Shown: one piece after another, positions 16,231 through 26,700 of the stretch
Position numbering within the stretch: the stretch's first letter is position 1
Layout: each line of letters starts with the position of its first letter
DNA from: Candidatus Woesearchaeota archaeon
GTDB lineage: Archaea; Nanobdellota; Nanobdellia; Woesearchaeales; ARS49
DNA length: 64,000 nt
Reading direction: 5' to 3'
Assembly: GCA_019322895.1 (NCBI GenBank)
Contig: JAHWHZ010000001.1
Location: 1-64,000 of the forward strand
Notes under the pieces: model-generated
What the model was told of the DNA's origin: nothing
Database searches by the model: none
What the model saw: only the letters and a program-made list of their open reading frames with translations
Translations under genes and position numbers: made by a program

Positions 16231-17021
16231 AATGCCCTGACTGTGGAAGCGAAGATATAACTCTGGATTATGAAAAGGGAGAGAATTTTTGTAATGAATG
16301 CGGCCTTATTATAGAGGATCTGCTCCCTGAAAAGCATGAGGTTTTACCAGAGGGCAGAATATCACATTCTCCTGGGAGCATTAAAGCAGGAGGATTTATG
16401 CCAGACGGCGCAATAGTAAAAGCCTCTTGGATGCTCAGCTCAAAAGAGAAGAACGTAATGAAGGCAAGAAAAAGCATTAATTTCATAGCTTCAAAAATGA
16501 ACTTGCCCAAGTATATAGTCAGCGACGCATTCAGGCTCTATAAAGAAGCAATTTATAGAGATTTAAGTGTAGGAAGGGATAATGCCAGTCTAAAATATGC
16601 ATGCCTTTATGCAGCTTGTAAGATGTGTGAAATGCCTAAGACTCCAAAAGAGTTAATAGAATATGCTACACAGACAAAAAAGAAGGATTTGCTGAAAGCA
16701 TATAAGCTAATGAAGGACAAACTAGGATTAAAGATTAGACCATCAGACCCTGTAGATTATGCACATAGATATGCTGCTCAGCTAGATGTAAGTCCAAAAA
16801 CAATAACTAAGATTATGGAACTAGTTGAAAAGATAAAGAAAACTAATCTCTTTACAGGCAGACATCCTGAATCAGTGATAGCTGCTGCAATTTACTTAGG
16901 CTGCAAACTAAACAATGAACCTAAAACACAAAGGGAGATTTCAGCAGTAGTCGGAGTTATAGAGATTACAATTAGAAAGCACTACAAGGAGATAGAAGAG
17001 AAACTAGGCTTAACTAATTAA
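16227..17021 (+). CDS. tfb: Transcription initiation factor B (TFB)
   Basis: The 264-residue protein bridges TBP at the TATA box and RNA polymerase. It has an N-terminal zinc ribbon with C3, C6, C22 and C25, a B-finger/linker region near 40-60, and two cyclin-like repeats (about 70-160 and 165-262). It is shorter than the usual 300 or so residues, mainly in the linker. The ATG at 16227 is chosen on the GGAGGT site and the homology start rather than the upstream frame. It lies between a recombinase/tRNA and a restriction operon, so it may be a mobile, extra TFB that redirects transcription of the accessory genes. It could instead be the only TFB of the cell. Confidence 0.9.
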   Translation: MKCPDCGSEDITLDYEKGENFCNECGLIIEDLLPEKHEVLPEGRISHSPGSIKAGGFMPDGAIVKASWMLSSKEKNVMKARKSINFIASKMNLPKYIVSDAFRLYKEAIYRDLSVGRDNASLKYACLYAACKMCEMPKTPKELIEYATQTKKKDLLKAYKLMKDKLGLKIRPSDPVDYAHRYAAQLDVSPKTITKIMELVEKIKKTNLFTGRHPESVIAAAIYLGCKLNNEPKTQREISAVVGVIEITIRKHYKEIEEKLGLTN

Positions 17022-17025
17022 TTTT

Positions 17026-17580
17026 TTATTTTATTTCTTCCATTAACTTACTAAGTCCTTTCTTATCAAGATATTGAGTAACATCATATTCTTTATCACG
17101 CCATTCTGTAGCAGTTTTCTTTTTAGGGTTAACCCAAAAATAGAAACTGTATCTGCTTGGATGTGGTTTCTTGTATTTTTTACATAACTTAATCAATTCT
17201 CCTGTTGGGATAGTGATTATATGAGGAGAAATTTTTCTTCTTCCTTTCTCCTTGTCCTCAGATATAGCATATACTAAGAATATAAAATAATCAGCAGAAC
17301 ATCTATGAATTATTTTCTTTTCTAAGAAAAACCAGCCTGTTGAACCTTCCCCATACCTCTCCATTTCCTTTTTCTTAGGTTCATAAGCTCTGCTTCCTTT
17401 GACTTGAATAGTTTTAAATTTTTTATTTGTTGTATTTATCAGCATTAAATCAATATCTTTCATCTGAGCATTAACAGGAATGAAAACTTCAATGTTCTTT
17501 GGTGTTGCACCCCTCAATTTTCCTGTAACAACTGCTTCATCTGTATTTAATGACCATATATTCTTGTAAGAGACTCCCAT
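17026..17580 (-). CDS. PD-(D/E)XK-like nuclease, last gene of the type III restriction operon
   Basis: A 184-residue protein whose core reads DIDLMLIN followed by KTIQVKGS. This is a D...QxK variant of the PD-(D/E)XK fold seen in DUF4365-like and related nucleases. The second half is basic with a tryptophan-rich tail. It starts one base after the upstream RecB/DEDD gene ends, so they are co-transcribed. It probably adds a nuclease activity to the restriction operon. Its catalytic competence is unsure, because the glutamate is replaced by glutamine. Confidence 0.5.
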   Translation of the reverse strand: MGVSYKNIWSLNTDEAVVTGKLRGATPKNIEVFIPVNAQMKDIDLMLINTTNKKFKTIQVKGSRAYEPKKKEMERYGEGSTGWFFLEKKIIHRCSADYFIFLVYAISEDKEKGRRKISPHIITIPTGELIKLCKKYKKPHPSRYSFYFWVNPKKKTATEWRDKEYDVTQYLDKKGLSKLMEEIK

Positions 17581-17581
17581 T

Positions 17582-19027
17582 TTATTTTCCTCCTGCTAAT
17601 CTTTTTAATTTATTTATTATCCAAATCATGCCTTCTGTATCTAAACAACAGTATTTAAGCAGATTTTTTCTTATTTCTTCTTTGTTCTTTAATTTGTGTT
17701 CTATATGGCTGTAGAAATATTGGGCACTTGCCTCTCCACCACCCGAAATGTCTAAATTGTCATAACTTTTTCCGGTAATTGCTGGAAGAACCTTTTTTAT
17801 AGAGTATTTTCCTTTTTGTGAAGGATTATAATAATGATAATTCTGGAATGGAATTGCTAAATCCACTATCCTGTCAAGAACGTCCTGTATCCAATCCTTA
17901 TGCTCTGGGAAATCTGTCATCAGCTCCTGAAGTCTGCCCACTTCAAATGATTTATTAAATACAATTACACTTCCTTCTCCTTTCATCTGTTCTTTTAGAT
18001 TTTTAAGAAGCCCCGGTCTTGGATCTTTGCCGTCCTCTGCCAAAAACTCAAAATGGTCTGTTTTTCCGTCCGCCTGCTCGATATGTAAAGAATATTGGAA
18101 AGGTATCTTCTGCCAAGGTCTTGATTTATCAAATATTGGTACAGCAGTATCAAACGTTTCAAAATCCAGATGATACAAAGGGTAGTGTAAAGAATTTAGG
18201 AAATGTTTAATATGCTCTTTTGAAACATAAACTCTATTTTTTGTGACTGATTCAAAAATAACTTCATCCTTGGGCTTTAATGGGATATCTTCAGGGGTGT
18301 CTTTAATATCTGTTATTCCCTGCTCTAATAATTTCCAGTACATCCTCCAGTTTGTAAACTGCAAAACATTGTTTTCTGGCAGAGTTCCCCAGCATTCTTG
18401 TTTTAAAGCACATTCTCTTGGCTTTCCGCATTGCATAGAGATGATCATATCAGGCTCTGTTTTTTGGTTCATTATCTTTAAGAAAAGTTTGGTGTTTTTC
18501 TCTATATCATCAACCAAATTTACTTTTTCAGTCACTTCTTCTATTGTTGATAATTCTTTAGGGTCGATTTCCCCATCTTTTATAAATTCTTTATTTAAGA
18601 TTATAACAAAAGTCCTGTTTATCTTCAATCCTGCTTTTTCACATACATATTTTTGGAAAGCTAGATCAGGGATATGTTCTGGCTTAACTTTTGTTGAAGC
18701 TTTTATCTCTATAAGATTCCATCCGTCTTTGTCTGGCTGTAGAACGTCTGCTCTCAAGAATAGATCATCAAATTCGATTCCTGCTTCAAAGATAGTTTTC
18801 TTTTCTTTGATTGACTGCTTTGTTTTTTCTAAGTTTTCTTTATATTCCATTCCAGCTAGATTAATGCCTTCTGGGAATAGTTTGTGAGCATATTCTTCAA
18901 ATATTCCTCCTTGCTCCATCTTCATCTTATCTGCAAGAGATGGCTCTGGAAGAAGTTTCCTGGCAGCAAGCCATAATAATCTAGGGCATTGCCATCCTTT
19001 CATGTATAGGGATTTTGTTAGTTTCAT
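17582..19027 (-). CDS. RecB/Cas4-like nuclease fused to DEDD exonuclease-like domain (DUF2779 type)
   Basis: 481 residues. The N-terminal half has the Cas4/RecB layout: a first cysteine (WQCPRLLWL), the catalytic RADVLQ...LIEIKAS, the QxxxY-type helix with FQKYV, and a closing cysteine cluster CGKPRECALKQECW near 200, which suggests an iron-sulfur cluster. The C-terminal half starts with YHLDFETF and later has NKSFEVGRL and CCLDTEGM, a DEDD-type 3'-5' exonuclease pattern as in DUF2779 proteins. It lies 7 bp after the type III restriction gene and one base before another nuclease-like gene, so it is probably part of a DNA-degrading defence operon. Confidence 0.75.
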   Translation of the reverse strand: MKLTKSLYMKGWQCPRLLWLAARKLLPEPSLADKMKMEQGGIFEEYAHKLFPEGINLAGMEYKENLEKTKQSIKEKKTIFEAGIEFDDLFLRADVLQPDKDGWNLIEIKASTKVKPEHIPDLAFQKYVCEKAGLKINRTFVIILNKEFIKDGEIDPKELSTIEEVTEKVNLVDDIEKNTKLFLKIMNQKTEPDMIISMQCGKPRECALKQECWGTLPENNVLQFTNWRMYWKLLEQGITDIKDTPEDIPLKPKDEVIFESVTKNRVYVSKEHIKHFLNSLHYPLYHLDFETFDTAVPIFDKSRPWQKIPFQYSLHIEQADGKTDHFEFLAEDGKDPRPGLLKNLKEQMKGEGSVIVFNKSFEVGRLQELMTDFPEHKDWIQDVLDRIVDLAIPFQNYHYYNPSQKGKYSIKKVLPAITGKSYDNLDISGGGEASAQYFYSHIEHKLKNKEEIRKNLLKYCCLDTEGMIWIINKLKRLAGGK

Positions 19028-19034
19028 TTTAGAA

Positions 19035-21626
19035 TTAGCTCAAATCTAATTTTTCATTAAATACATTTATAAAATTGGTTTTGGATTCTTCATTATAAAA
19101 AGGCATACCTAATAACCTAAATTTTTTATTTTCTGCAAGAACTTCTAATTCGTGATTATCTTCGATTTCTTTTAAGAAATCCTCTTTCCATTGATCCGTT
19201 TTCAATAAATGACTTCCTTTTGGTTCTACAAATATCTGATATTGTATCACCTTTTTTTTATCCTTCTCTTTTAAGAATAATACAAAATCAGGTTCCATAG
19301 GTTTACCATCAGAAAACCTATAAATTTTGAATAAATTAGCATTTCTTAGAAGATAAATCTCAGAGTATTTATTCTCTAATGACTTTAAAGCTCCATTAAT
19401 AAATTGTATAAAATGTTTTTCTTCAGAAGTCCCATAATTTTCATCATAAATATACCAATCTTTATCATTCAAATTGAGTCTCAAATCATCTTTAGTCGTT
19501 TTACTCATCTCTATTCCATATTCTTGGTCTGAAAAATCACCAACATTGATAGTAAGTTGTTTATCTTCAACTAATTCTTTTATTTTGTTTTGTACAAATA
19601 GCTTAGTACCCTGATACTCCGTGTAACCTGTTTTAATCTCCCCTTCTAATTGGCCTAAGATATCTAAACAAACATCTAGTTTATCATCCGGGCTAAGATT
19701 ATCCAATCTTCTTTTCGAACTTCTTATATCTACCTTTAGTTGTTTCAAGGATTTTAAGAAATCTTTGGATGAATTTAGCTTAGGAAAATATTTTTGTAAG
19801 CTGTCAAATTTATAGAAATCATTTTTAGACATAGCTTTTCTTAAGATAGAATCATTAAACTTTGATAGACTAAATGACCTTGTCATTCTATCTTGCTCCC
19901 CATTTAACTCTTCAGCAAATATTGTTTTAACTTGTGTAAAACCTGTCCTCAAACTATGTTTATATGTTTTAGATACATCAAGGTCAGTTATATCTTTAAT
20001 TTTAGATCTATCTGTTTCAACTTTTTTATTAATAAATATAAAGCCTTTCTTCCAAAATTCTGTTTGTTTTATGCTATCTTTCACTTTCAAGAGTATTTCT
20101 TTAGGTTCTTGTGGAGGCATAATGCCCGTATCCCTTAATGCAATTTTCAACTCTTGGATATATCTTGGATTATGAGAACTATGATAATATAATTCTTCAA
20201 TAATTTTCAAATCATTTTCAGGTTCTTGGTCATATTTTCTCTGAAAAATATTATTTTCTTTTTTTATTTTAAATGGATAGTATCTTGCTCCACGCCCTAT
20301 TAGTTGTGCCTCTTGTATGGTCGTTTTGCCAGGACGATTTCCTTTTGAATCTCTCGTATCATATAATCTAACTATATCAAATAAATTTAATACATCCCAT
20401 CCTTCATTAAGCATATTAACAGCAAATATGGCTCTAACTTCATTATTCTTGTCTTCAAGAGAATTCAGTTTTAATTGTTTTTCTTCATTAATATTATTTG
20501 AATCCAAAAGCATACATTTTTCTTCTGAAAAATCCTCCTTTAGCTCAGTGACCAAATTATCATAGCTTATTTTATGGCTATCAAAATAGTCAAAAGCCTT
20601 TCTTAATACATTTCCATTTGTTGAAGGTCTTAATCTTTTAATATCTGCAACTTTTAGATTTCTGATTGTATCATAAAATTCTTCCTCAAACTCTTCAGAT
20701 TCTTTAATTGTTTTTGATTTGAACAGAATTACTGGTTTAAGATGTAATTTATATTTCTCAGCAATTTTTCTCCTATATTGACTTAAGAGAATTGCTTGTA
20801 ATGCTCTATCAATATTTGATAAATCTGCTTGTAATACTTTAACTTCCTTTGAATAGCCATCTTGTCTAAATTGTTTTAAAGAATATTCATAAAGTATTTT
20901 GTTCTCATATTTTTCCCTTATTGAACTATCATCTAAGTCAACGGTGGCAGTGTATTCAAGCATTACATTCTCTGTATTGGAATTAAAAAGATTATTTACA
21001 GTATGTTCCCACGTTGTTTTAGCTAATTCTTCATCTTTAGCGAGATTACTTTTTGTCCAAGTATTAATATGGTGGGCTTCGTCAGAAATGATTACTATTC
21101 TTTTGTCCTTGAAATCTTCAAATGTTAAACAATTCTCTCTATGGGTAGTCATTGAGCTATGCAATCCTTGGATTGTTGTAAAATTTATATTAATATCATC
21201 TTTAACTGACGCCTCAAAGTTCTCAACTTCATTAATTCTAATCTCTTTGTCATTAAACTTAATTTTCTCATTAAACAGGTACTTTGCCGATAAGGGATTT
21301 AAGAAATTTTCTCTTGTTTTCTCAATGATATTGGTACTATTTACAAAAAATAGAAAATTTCTATATCCACTATTATATAAGTATAGAATATTCGCTGCCA
21401 TTAAAAGAGTTTTTCCGCTTCCAGTAGCCATGTGGAATAATAGTTGAGAAGGTTTTATTCTATTTGGATTCTGGTCCAAATAATGAATAAATCTAGAGAT
21501 TGCCTCTTTTTGATATTCTCTTAGTTTAAGATTCTGATTTAAGTTATCTAAGATAAAATCAGGAATCTCTTTAGGGACTAGATTTTGTTGTGATAATACA
21601 TCATATGTTTCTTTCAAAGTAGGCAT
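19035..21626 (-). CDS. res: Type III restriction enzyme, Res subunit
   Basis: This 863-residue protein is a DNA-translocating superfamily 2 helicase. It has Walker A MATGSGKT at 66-73, a DEAH box at 182-185, and a helicase C-terminal region with LIGRGARYYPF near 440. A C-terminal nuclease core follows, with EPDFVLFL near 777 and IFVEPKG near 802 (PD...ExK). This is the standard order for type III Res. It works with the Mod subunit encoded directly upstream (its gene ends one base before this start) to cut unmethylated DNA between two head-to-head sites. The gene is intact and of normal length for the family. Confidence 0.9.
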   Translation of the reverse strand: MPTLKETYDVLSQQNLVPKEIPDFILDNLNQNLKLREYQKEAISRFIHYLDQNPNRIKPSQLLFHMATGSGKTLLMAANILYLYNSGYRNFLFFVNSTNIIEKTRENFLNPLSAKYLFNEKIKFNDKEIRINEVENFEASVKDDININFTTIQGLHSSMTTHRENCLTFEDFKDKRIVIISDEAHHINTWTKSNLAKDEELAKTTWEHTVNNLFNSNTENVMLEYTATVDLDDSSIREKYENKILYEYSLKQFRQDGYSKEVKVLQADLSNIDRALQAILLSQYRRKIAEKYKLHLKPVILFKSKTIKESEEFEEEFYDTIRNLKVADIKRLRPSTNGNVLRKAFDYFDSHKISYDNLVTELKEDFSEEKCMLLDSNNINEEKQLKLNSLEDKNNEVRAIFAVNMLNEGWDVLNLFDIVRLYDTRDSKGNRPGKTTIQEAQLIGRGARYYPFKIKKENNIFQRKYDQEPENDLKIIEELYYHSSHNPRYIQELKIALRDTGIMPPQEPKEILLKVKDSIKQTEFWKKGFIFINKKVETDRSKIKDITDLDVSKTYKHSLRTGFTQVKTIFAEELNGEQDRMTRSFSLSKFNDSILRKAMSKNDFYKFDSLQKYFPKLNSSKDFLKSLKQLKVDIRSSKRRLDNLSPDDKLDVCLDILGQLEGEIKTGYTEYQGTKLFVQNKIKELVEDKQLTINVGDFSDQEYGIEMSKTTKDDLRLNLNDKDWYIYDENYGTSEEKHFIQFINGALKSLENKYSEIYLLRNANLFKIYRFSDGKPMEPDFVLFLKEKDKKKVIQYQIFVEPKGSHLLKTDQWKEDFLKEIEDNHELEVLAENKKFRLLGMPFYNEESKTNFINVFNEKLDLS

Positions 21627-23546
21627 TTACAAGCCCCCATAAAACTTCTTGTTTAGATCCTTGTCATCTTTAGATACTTTATATTGCTCATCTTCCATTT
21701 CGCTAAGATTAACGTATAAGTTATTCGTATCCAAGCAATTAATAAGAAGTTTCTTTTGCTCATCAACAGATAATACCTTAAACTCTTTGATGTTTTCATC
21801 AAATAGTTTTTCGTTAACTCTATAGCTCAAGAAAGCGTGTTTTTTCATTTCTTCCCAAACCTTAAGAATTTCTTTTGTGTCTTTACTCTTTTTAATTTGT
21901 TGAATAAACTCTTCATTCAGTTCTTTTATCTCACAATAAATAAAACTGACATCCTTTTGTTCTTTTTGTTTCTTAAATTCATCTATCAATATTTTCATTC
22001 TCTTATTTATGACTTTGATATGTTCATTTAGTTGCTCTACTAATATAAACTGCCTGTTTCCTCCGTCTTCTCTATTTAATTCTAAGGTTGCGTGCCCAGT
22101 AGTCCCAGAGCCAGCAAAGAAGTCCAAAATAATATCGTCTTCTTTCGTAATTAATTTTATTGTATCCTTTACAGAATATAGTGATTTTGGGTAACTAAAA
22201 ATATTTTCTCCTAACATCTTCTTTAGAAGAAGGGTTCCATGAAACTCCGCAAAATATTTGGAATCTGTCCAAACATTATTAATTCTTTGTTGTTCTCTAA
22301 ATTTATGCAAAATATTTACTTTGCCTTTTTCAAGAGAAGCACTAAAATAATCTGGTTCTTCTTCTAATATTTTTTTGAAAGAAGATTTAATCAATTTCCA
22401 AGAATATTCTTTATTTGCTGCTATTGGCAATATTTTATGAGAATCTTTAAGGGGTTCCAAACTTATTGTTTTCAAATCTTTACTAACATAAATAGGATAC
22501 CAATGATTTGGTCTATTCTTTCTTAATGTTCTTGTTCTTGCATTTATGAAATTCTCCCAACGATATTTGCCTTTTTCATCTTCTAGATTAAAAGTAGCTG
22601 CAACTTCTTCATCTAAAACAACATTATTAAATCTCCCTATGCTTGAATCTTTAGCATATATAAGCATGTACTCTCCAATTGCACTAAAATAGCGTGGATT
22701 TTGCCTACCCTTTGGGTTGATTATAATTGTGACAATTCCTGCCCTATTTTCTTCACCAAAAATTTCATCTGCTAAAACTCCTAAATAAAACAATTCTACA
22801 TGGTCGATAGTTATTGCAACAAAACCATCTTTTCTTAAAAGTTCTTTTGCTATTTCTAATCTATTTCTCATAAATGTGAGCCAAGTAGAATGATTAAAAT
22901 TATTATTATATGTGAAAATCTCATTGGCTCCCCCTGTATTATAAGGTGGGTCAATGTAGATCAATTTAATTTTTTCTGCATATTTCTTCTTTAATGAGTG
23001 TAGAGCAAGCAAATTGTTACCATTAATTATTAAATTATCATAGGGCTTTATGTCAGAAACCTTGTGTTCTCCTTTTGTATCAATCCTCTTGAAATTAGTA
23101 AAAACTTTGGGTTCTAATAGTCTATCTATTTCATCAGGAGCAAGAATTTCATTATGGAAAATTTCATTTCTTTTCTCTTTTTCTTTTTCTTGTCCGCCTT
23201 CTAAGATACAATCTTTATATGGCCAAGATAAAACAACTTCTTTATTTTTTGATAGATACCTTTTATCTACAGTTAATCCTATCTTATTTTTAAAAGCAGT
23301 ATATGAATCTGGAAGGAATTCTTTATTATCGATAAATTTCATAAATTTTTCTTTATCAAAAACCAATGTTTTATCTATTTCAGTAAAAAAATGCTCTTTT
23401 ATTTTTTTATTAGCTGAAAGTAGTTTTATCAAATCCTTATCTAATTTGAGACCTAATTCCACAATTTTATTTTTTAAGAGTTGGTCATCAGAAACTAATC
23501 TCTCATCTTTTTTTAGAACTGATTGTAATTCTTCCATAAGTTTCAT
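21627..23546 (-). CDS. mod: Type III DNA methyltransferase, Mod subunit
   Basis: A 639-residue class beta N6-adenine-type methylase with motif IV IDPPYNTG near residue 199 and motif I FFAGSGTT near 480. A long target-recognition region lies between and a helical C terminus follows. The N-terminal 110 residues are helical, as in other Mod proteins. It recognises the site for both methylation and restriction. Its ATG overlaps the stop of a small ribbon-helix-helix gene (ATGA), and it is adjacent to res, so the three are co-transcribed. The AT-rich composition matches its neighbours. Confidence 0.9.
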   Translation of the reverse strand: MKLMEELQSVLKKDERLVSDDQLLKNKIVELGLKLDKDLIKLLSANKKIKEHFFTEIDKTLVFDKEKFMKFIDNKEFLPDSYTAFKNKIGLTVDKRYLSKNKEVVLSWPYKDCILEGGQEKEKEKRNEIFHNEILAPDEIDRLLEPKVFTNFKRIDTKGEHKVSDIKPYDNLIINGNNLLALHSLKKKYAEKIKLIYIDPPYNTGGANEIFTYNNNFNHSTWLTFMRNRLEIAKELLRKDGFVAITIDHVELFYLGVLADEIFGEENRAGIVTIIINPKGRQNPRYFSAIGEYMLIYAKDSSIGRFNNVVLDEEVAATFNLEDEKGKYRWENFINARTRTLRKNRPNHWYPIYVSKDLKTISLEPLKDSHKILPIAANKEYSWKLIKSSFKKILEEEPDYFSASLEKGKVNILHKFREQQRINNVWTDSKYFAEFHGTLLLKKMLGENIFSYPKSLYSVKDTIKLITKEDDIILDFFAGSGTTGHATLELNREDGGNRQFILVEQLNEHIKVINKRMKILIDEFKKQKEQKDVSFIYCEIKELNEEFIQQIKKSKDTKEILKVWEEMKKHAFLSYRVNEKLFDENIKEFKVLSVDEQKKLLINCLDTNNLYVNLSEMEDEQYKVSKDDKDLNKKFYGGL

Positions 23547-23683
23547 TTTTTCGCCTCCTTCATCTGGTCTTCCATCATTATTTCAAATTGTCTAGAAGCA
23601 ACTAAGCCCTTCTTCCTGCAAAACTTTCGATAATCTTCATAAATCTTAGAATTAACCTTTAATGTAACATTCTTAGTATCCAT
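23543..23683 (-). CDS. Ribbon-helix-helix regulator leading the type III restriction operon
   Basis: A 46-residue frame (ATG 23683) whose first strand reads NVTLKVNSKIYEDYRKFC, followed by two short helices. That is the MetJ/Arc/CopG ribbon-helix-helix pattern. Its stop overlaps the mod start, and GGAGG lies inside its end as the ribosome site for mod. It probably binds the operon's promoter and controls the timing of methylase and nuclease production. The region between it and the VirB4 gene (23684-23771) is AT-rich and is the only place for the operon promoter. Confidence 0.65.
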   Translation of the reverse strand: MDTKNVTLKVNSKIYEDYRKFCRKKGLVASRQFEIMMEDQMKEAKK

Positions 23684-23771
23684 AAATAACCCTCTTTTAG
23701 ACTACAAATATTAACATGTATTAATAAATGTTATCATTTTAGAACAAGAAAAAGAAAAAAAGCAAAAACCC

Positions 23772-26700
23772 TTATTTTTTTGAAACAGGGCATGTTTTGG
23801 CTTTTTTGCGCTTAACAGGGCGTTTAAAACCCTTATCTTTTTTATCATATTTAGTACTTTTATTACGTTGAAAATAAGGGTTTATTAGACGAGGAATATC
23901 ATTTCTGGTGTACATCTCCTTGCCGTAAATTTTGTATTTTTGCTTGATTTTTGCGTCTACTAAAACCAAGTGCCATCTGTTTTTGTACTCTTTATCCAGC
24001 CTGAAAATCTTTTTCTGAATCCTTTTTCTGTTTATATCAAACTCGATTCCTGTTTCTACTTCTATTGCTACCTCTTCTCCTTTCTTGTTTTTGAAAACTA
24101 TATCTGGCTTTACTTCCTGGAACACTTCAACTTTCTTTGTAAACTTCTTGATGTAATCTACGATGTTATGGACTAGGAAGATGTGTCTCAAACTTTCTGT
24201 TCCGTTCTTCTTGACATAGTACATGCTTCCTCTGTTGTCTCCGATTGCTCCATTCATTGAAAGTTCATAGCCATGATTAACCAGATAGTTTCCTTCTTCC
24301 AGTGTTAATTTGCTTTTCAGATAATATGGCTTGTTCAAATCCAAATCTATGTTAATGTCTTTTACTTCTGTTTCTTCATTTACAGCTTTTGTTTCTTCAG
24401 GATTAGTTGTAATTATTTCATGCTCTTTTGGTGATGCAATTACTTTAAGCTCCTGATGTTCTGTTCCTAAAATCAAGATTCCATTTCCAGGATCTGCTGT
24501 AAGCAAATAATTCTTTTCATGTTCAGACAAGTGGAATGTCTTTACAACTGAATCTATTACAGCTGGCTTCTGCCTCATTAACAGAGTATAAGCAGAATTT
24601 GCCAGAACTGACTTTCCTGCTTCAGAAGTCAGCAAACCTTCTACTTCTTGATTAATCAGCAATAATCCTAGATTGAATTTTCTGCAAGTCTTAACTATTT
24701 CAAAGATATAACTTGCATCTTCTGTTCTTGATAACAAGCTCCAGGCTTCATCAATAATCAATAATTTTCTGTCCAAGCTTTTTCTCATTTTCATATAGAC
24801 ATAATCAAGAACAAGAAACATGATTACTGGCTTGACCTGCTTAGGCATTCCCCCTATATCAAAGCAGACAAAATTATTATTAAAATCAATATTTGTTTGA
24901 GTGTTTAAGAAACTGAATACTCCATCAGAATACATTGAAAGCCTGTTGATTAGGCTTCTTATGCTTGTTTTTTCAAAAGTTATTGCTTTTTTTTCCATGT
25001 CTTGCAATACTTTTACAACATAAGACAAAATAGGGGGCTTGTTTTTCCAGGATTTCCTATCTTCTGTTATGTCTTTGCTTGAATACGCTAATGTCAAGGC
25101 CTTGTCTAAGAAGCTTTTTTGCGGTTCTGTAAGCTCTCCAAGCATTACAGGCATCAAATCCATCAAGGACAATCTTTTTTCTGTATAATCATGCCCCATC
25201 AAGTCTAAAGGATTAATCATTGTCTTAGAATTCATGCTCAAGTCCACCCTTTGACCGCCAAAATGTTCTACAAGATCTGCATATTCTCCTTGAGGGTCAA
25301 TGACCATTACTTTAACACCATTTAATAAGTATCTTGCTATCAAAAGTTTTGCAAAATAGCTTTTTCCTCCGCCACTTTGTGCTAAGATTACTCCATTTGG
25401 ATTGCTGAGCTTGAAAACATCCCTTATTATAGGAATATTATTCTTGTTCAAGCCCAGCCAGACACCGCTTTCATCAACCTGCAAGAAAGGGCTAGTAAAT
25501 GGAAAAAAGGCACTTAGCGCTTCTGTTGTTACATTTCTGTTCTTTTGAAGCTCATCTATTCCTAAAGGAGATACGCTCTTGAGACCTTGGGCCATCCTGT
25601 AACTCGCCACTCGGGGGATTACGAGTATAGAATTCAATTCAGACTCTACCTTTTTGGTTAAGAGGTCCAGCTCCTCCAGAGTCTTAGCTTTACAGTTAAC
25701 GTATAATCCTACGTTAAACAATTTGTGATGGCCCTTTTGCAGGTCCTCAAGAATTTTCTTAGTATCACTAAACTTAATTTCCAAGCTTGGATTGATTATC
25801 CCTTTTTGCTCTTGTGAGAATAAATCTGCTCTTTGTTTCTGTAGTTCTTTATTTAAGTTTATTAGCATTGTTTCTATAGGATATGGATTGATGTGTATGC
25901 TTATGTCAAAATTTCCTAAACTGCTTATTATCTTATCAAGAAATCCTGCTTCCACAACTCTTGGATAGCCATGAGCATAAATTACTCTATTATATACATC
26001 ATTAATCCTTATGCAATTCTTTTCATTAACAACTGTTTCAGGCAAAATTTTTTTGCCTTTGGCAAAGAAAAATTTTGCCAATACATTTTTAAGTTCTTTT
26101 CCTTTAACTCTCTTGTATGCCAGATTAAGATTCTTCAGCTTTTCTTCGCATAATTTAATCTGTATGTCTATATTATGCAGTTCTGGAATCACGATATAGA
26201 AAGAACGATTCATAATGCCTTTATTACTAACAACACTTTCCAAAAATTTCTTATGAGAAGCAAACAAATCAGCATAATCCTTATTTCTCAAAGTCATATC
26301 TTTAAAATAATCCTTTAAATCAATAGTATCAGTATTCATGACTATTTGAATAGGAAATTCAATGCTATTCAGGAATTTCTGAAAAATACCTATTATAGAT
26401 TCTTGAACTCCAGAAGATTTTATGCTAAAATTTATAGGAGTTATTTTTATAACCGCAACTTTTTTGTTATTTGTTATGATAAAATCCTTTTTTATTTCTT
26501 TGAAACTGAAAAATTTCTTGATTTTATAAGTTCCATACGCATCTCTGAACTTTCTCCACGCAAAATAATCTCTTATCTTGGTTCCTAAATCAAAAAACAT
26601 GAACAAAACCGCTAAAAAAGCAAGCAAAGAATCAATGATAACTACCACAGACAATGGAAGTTTAAAAAATAAGAATAATCCAACAGCTCCAAAACCAAAA

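Noticed and set aside
17582..19027. Cas4 of a CRISPR system
   Set aside because: The cysteine layout is Cas4-like, but there is a C-terminal DEDD-type domain and no Cas1, Cas2 or repeats nearby. The gene is joined to a type III restriction operon.
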